DNA of 64,000 nucleotides from Geobacter sp. AOG2 (GTDB taxonomy: Bacteria > Desulfobacterota > Desulfuromonadia > Geobacterales > Pseudopelobacteraceae). The notes under the pieces are model-generated. The model saw nothing but the letters and a program-made list of their open reading frames with translations. It was not told the origin of the DNA and made no database searches. Position 1 is the stretch's first letter; the number at the start of each line of letters is the position of its first letter. The stretch covers positions 2,484,158 to 2,548,157 of the forward strand of contig NZ_BLJA01000001.1 in NCBI RefSeq assembly GCF_019972295.1. Reading direction: 5' to 3'. The position numbers and the translations under genes are program-made. Shown here piece by piece: positions 62,362 to 64,000 of this stretch.

Positions 62362-62627
62362 GGTTCTTGCCTCCTCCGGTTTGTGGTGTGTGATTTGTAC
62401 TACATTACGGGCGGGGATAAAACAGAAAAAGCCGCACAGGGATGAGGAAAACTGACGGAGTTGGCACAACACGCGGGTCGAGATCCTTCTACGCTAACAT
62501 GTGCTGTGAGGCGACTTGAAAAGTGCCTGGAACGAGATTCAAAGCTCGAAGATAAAATGGAACGGCTGCGGCTGGGCTTGAAAGTTCAAGTCTTCAAGTC
62601 CTGACCCCATCGAATTCCCCCTGAATC

Positions 62628-62690
62628 GTCCAACACGCGGCGGCACGCGGTCGTCGCTCCGCTCCGCCGGTGCGCCTTATGACGTTGAAC
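62628..62690 (+). other. Integron attC-like recombination site
   Basis: GTCCAAC (62628-62634) fits the R'' core RYYYAAC and GTTGAAC (62684-62690) fits the R' core GTTRRRY. Between them GGCGGCAC-GCGG and CCGC-GGTGC-GCC pair imperfectly. There is one unpaired G on the left arm and extra bases on the right, matching the extrahelical bases of attC hairpins. At 63 bp it is within the attC size range. Sequence turns AT-rich directly after it. No integrase gene is in the window. Confidence 0.65.
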
Positions 62691-62714
62691 AATTAGAAAT
62701 ACGAAGGGAGTCAT

Positions 62715-63086
62715 ATGACGGATCATTTGGATATTGTGCTGCCGATTATTCTGATAATTATTGCATTCCTGTTAAAGCTTTTCATGGACAGAAATGCAAC
62801 ACTACCACATTTCATAAAATCACTTTATGAACTTCCCGTTGATATTGTCTTTTTGGGTCTTACTTTCACAACGGCATTTACCATATCTGAAGCAAGCCAT
62901 ATGGCAAAGGGTATGTTCTACTTGTTTGTTTTTTTAGTAATTGCATTAATTAACGTAGTTCTTTGGCGAAGATCAACTACGCTATACGAACAGACTTCTT
63001 ATAGCTGGGCGTCATCTCTATTTGTACTTAACGCTACAATTGCAGGTTATGTCCTTTACAGATCAGTCATTATAATAGCATCTTAA
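62715..63086 (+). CDS. Small four-helix membrane protein of an AT-rich cassette
   Basis: 123 residues with four hydrophobic segments: IVLPIILIIIAFLLKLFM, VDIVFLGLTFTTAFTIS, MFYLFVFLVIALINVVLW and SLFVLNATIAGYVLYRSVII. Charged loops are short. No family recognised. GGGAG precedes ATG 62715. It lies 24 nt after the attC-like site and 9 nt before the next gene, so the two form one unit. Base composition is clearly lower in GC than the preceding genes, pointing to transfer. Confidence 0.85.
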   Translation: MTDHLDIVLPIILIIIAFLLKLFMDRNATLPHFIKSLYELPVDIVFLGLTFTTAFTISEASHMAKGMFYLFVFLVIALINVVLWRRSTTLYEQTSYSWASSLFVLNATIAGYVLYRSVIIIAS

Positions 63087-63095
63087 GGAGTATAT

Positions 63096-64000
63096 ATGTT
63101 TGAATTTGCTTATAAAGATGTTTTTATGCTTACACTGCTTGCATTATTATTCACTTTTGTTGTTATTGTATTAACATATCTCATGAAGCATATGCAAAGA
63201 CAGAACAAAGAGCTTATAAATACAATGCGTGATTCATATGAAAAACAAATATATATGATTAATGATAACCTAACAGCATCAATGGATAGATGGCGTGATG
63301 TAAATCATCTTTTATTGAGTTCACAAGCAGTACAACCTGCTGTTGATCCATCTCAGAAAGTACGTTTTTCATCATTTTTAAAAGCAAATGGTGTCCGATC
63401 TGAGGAAATAGATCCAGATCCTAATCTTGTTTTTGTTCTAACACCTTTCAATAATAGATTTGATAATGTGTTTGAAACAATACGTAACACATGCCTGGAT
63501 GTCGGCCTTAAATGCTATAGAGGAGATGAGGAATTTATTCAAGGCGACATCTTGCAACATATTCTAAAAGTAATATGTAAAGCTTCTATTATTATCGCAA
63601 ATATTGAGGGCAGGAATCCGAATGTATTTTACGAACTTGGCCTTGCCCACGCAATGGACAAGAGTACTCTACTAATTTCAAAGACAGTAGATGCGCTTCC
63701 AATTGATATCAAATCAAAGAAAATAATTGTATATCAAGAATCAAATGATCTAAAAAGCAAGTTGAAAGACGAACTTTTAAAGCTTGCCTACATAAAGAAG
63801 AATAATAACAAACAAATAAACAAAAATAATTATCAAAATAACTTAGAGGTTACAGGCGATAAATACTTTACTGGTAAAGTATATTATGAACTTGAAAATG
63901 CCAGTAATGCGGCGCAACAGCAGACAAAGCCGCTATTTATTGTAATCTACGACAATAATAAGATGACTCGAAGCAAATTAGATCACTCCCTTGGATATTT
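63096..64000 (+). CDS. Membrane-anchored protein with nucleoside-deoxyribosyltransferase/TIR-like domain (partial)
   Basis: At least 301 residues, open to the window end. One N-terminal membrane helix (VFMLTLLALLFTFVVIVLTY, about 9-30), a coiled-coil-like stretch (about 31-70), then a Rossmann-like domain. The domain has NLVFVLTPFNNRFDNVFETI, GDEEFIQGDILQHILKVICK, ASIIIANIEGRNPNVFYELG and LAHAMDKSTLLISKTVDALP. The NPNVFYELGLAHA motif with its Glu is typical of TIR-like/deoxyribosyltransferase-type effector domains that act on NAD or nucleotides in antiphage systems. After about residue 270 a new segment begins (PLFIVIYDNNKMTRSKLDHS), cut off. AAGGAG lies 5 nt before ATG 63096. Confidence 0.85.
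   Translation, partial: MFEFAYKDVFMLTLLALLFTFVVIVLTYLMKHMQRQNKELINTMRDSYEKQIYMINDNLTASMDRWRDVNHLLLSSQAVQPAVDPSQKVRFSSFLKANGVRSEEIDPDPNLVFVLTPFNNRFDNVFETIRNTCLDVGLKCYRGDEEFIQGDILQHILKVICKASIIIANIEGRNPNVFYELGLAHAMDKSTLLISKTVDALPIDIKSKKIIVYQESNDLKSKLKDELLKLAYIKKNNNKQINKNNYQNNLEVTGDKYFTGKVYYELENASNAAQQQTKPLFIVIYDNNKMTRSKLDHSLGY

Overview
The window looks like a chromosomal segment of a Geobacter-type bacterium (Desulfuromonadia/Geobacterales). This is inferred from the GC-rich coding style, the rimP-nusA-ylxR-infB-rbfA-nrnA-truB-rpsO-pnp order, a ModD/ModE molybdate locus beside nitrogen-fixation genes, two large methyl-accepting chemotaxis proteins, the cydAB oxidase, and family-typical proteins (DUF2917, DUF4410, an RRM protein). 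No rRNA, CRISPR array or complete insertion sequence was seen.

Layout. 1-9.5 kb (minus strand): translation/RNA operon from rimP to pnp (pnp cut by the window edge), headed by a tRNA-Thr(CGU) and an intrinsic terminator just before rimP. 9.7-15.5 kb (minus): modCBA, modD, modE and an OprP/OprO-like porin with a long structured leader. 15.8-19.3 kb: nitrogen-fixation accessory island with a NifX-like protein, a decayed 3' fragment of a second nifH, an FKBP-type prolyl isomerase, cowN, and an intact single-gene nifH with a long terminator-containing leader. nifD and nifK are not in the window. Several sigma-54-like promoters and ModE-like boxes fall here. 19.3-22.2 kb: an unusual three-gene operon (ABC ATPase, G3E/HypB-like GTPase and a cytosolic substrate-binding-like protein) behind a good sigma-54 promoter. 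22.6-25.8 kb: a HypD-like glycyl radical enzyme and its activase. 26-29 kb: a poorly characterised pilin-like/zinc-ribbon/lipoprotein group. 29.4-42.6 kb: housekeeping genes (yebC, msrA, rnr, tatC, pfkA, an Rrf2 regulator with cydAB, a lytic-transglycosylase-like lipoprotein), with tRNA-Cys. 42.8-50.3 kb: an MCP, trpA, accD-folC-lptD, then tRNA-Met(CAU). 50.5-57.3 kb: low-density region with a STAS-like protein, cheW preceded by an MCP remnant, small lipoproteins and membrane proteins, and a Cache MCP. 57.6-62.4 kb: DUF2917, a MocR-type regulator, alcohol dehydrogenase, RRM protein and SDR oxidoreductase.

At 62.63 kb a 63-bp sequence with the layout of an integron attC site marks an abrupt switch to AT-rich DNA. 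It is followed by two tightly spaced genes: a four-helix membrane protein and a membrane-anchored protein carrying a nucleoside-deoxyribosyltransferase/TIR-like domain, cut off by the window end. This pair is the best candidate for an undescribed, probably defence-related, cassette-borne system. The second candidate is the soluble ABC/GTPase/binding-protein operon at 19.3-22.2 kb.

How the genes fit together: the 9.7-22.3 kb block reads as one molybdenum-and-nitrogen theme. It combines molybdate uptake and sensing with nitrogenase Fe protein, a CO-protection factor, a cofactor-carrier-like protein, a foldase, and an unexplained NTPase operon sharing the sigma-54 promoter type. All functional statements are by reading motifs and recalled family sequences; no database search was possible.
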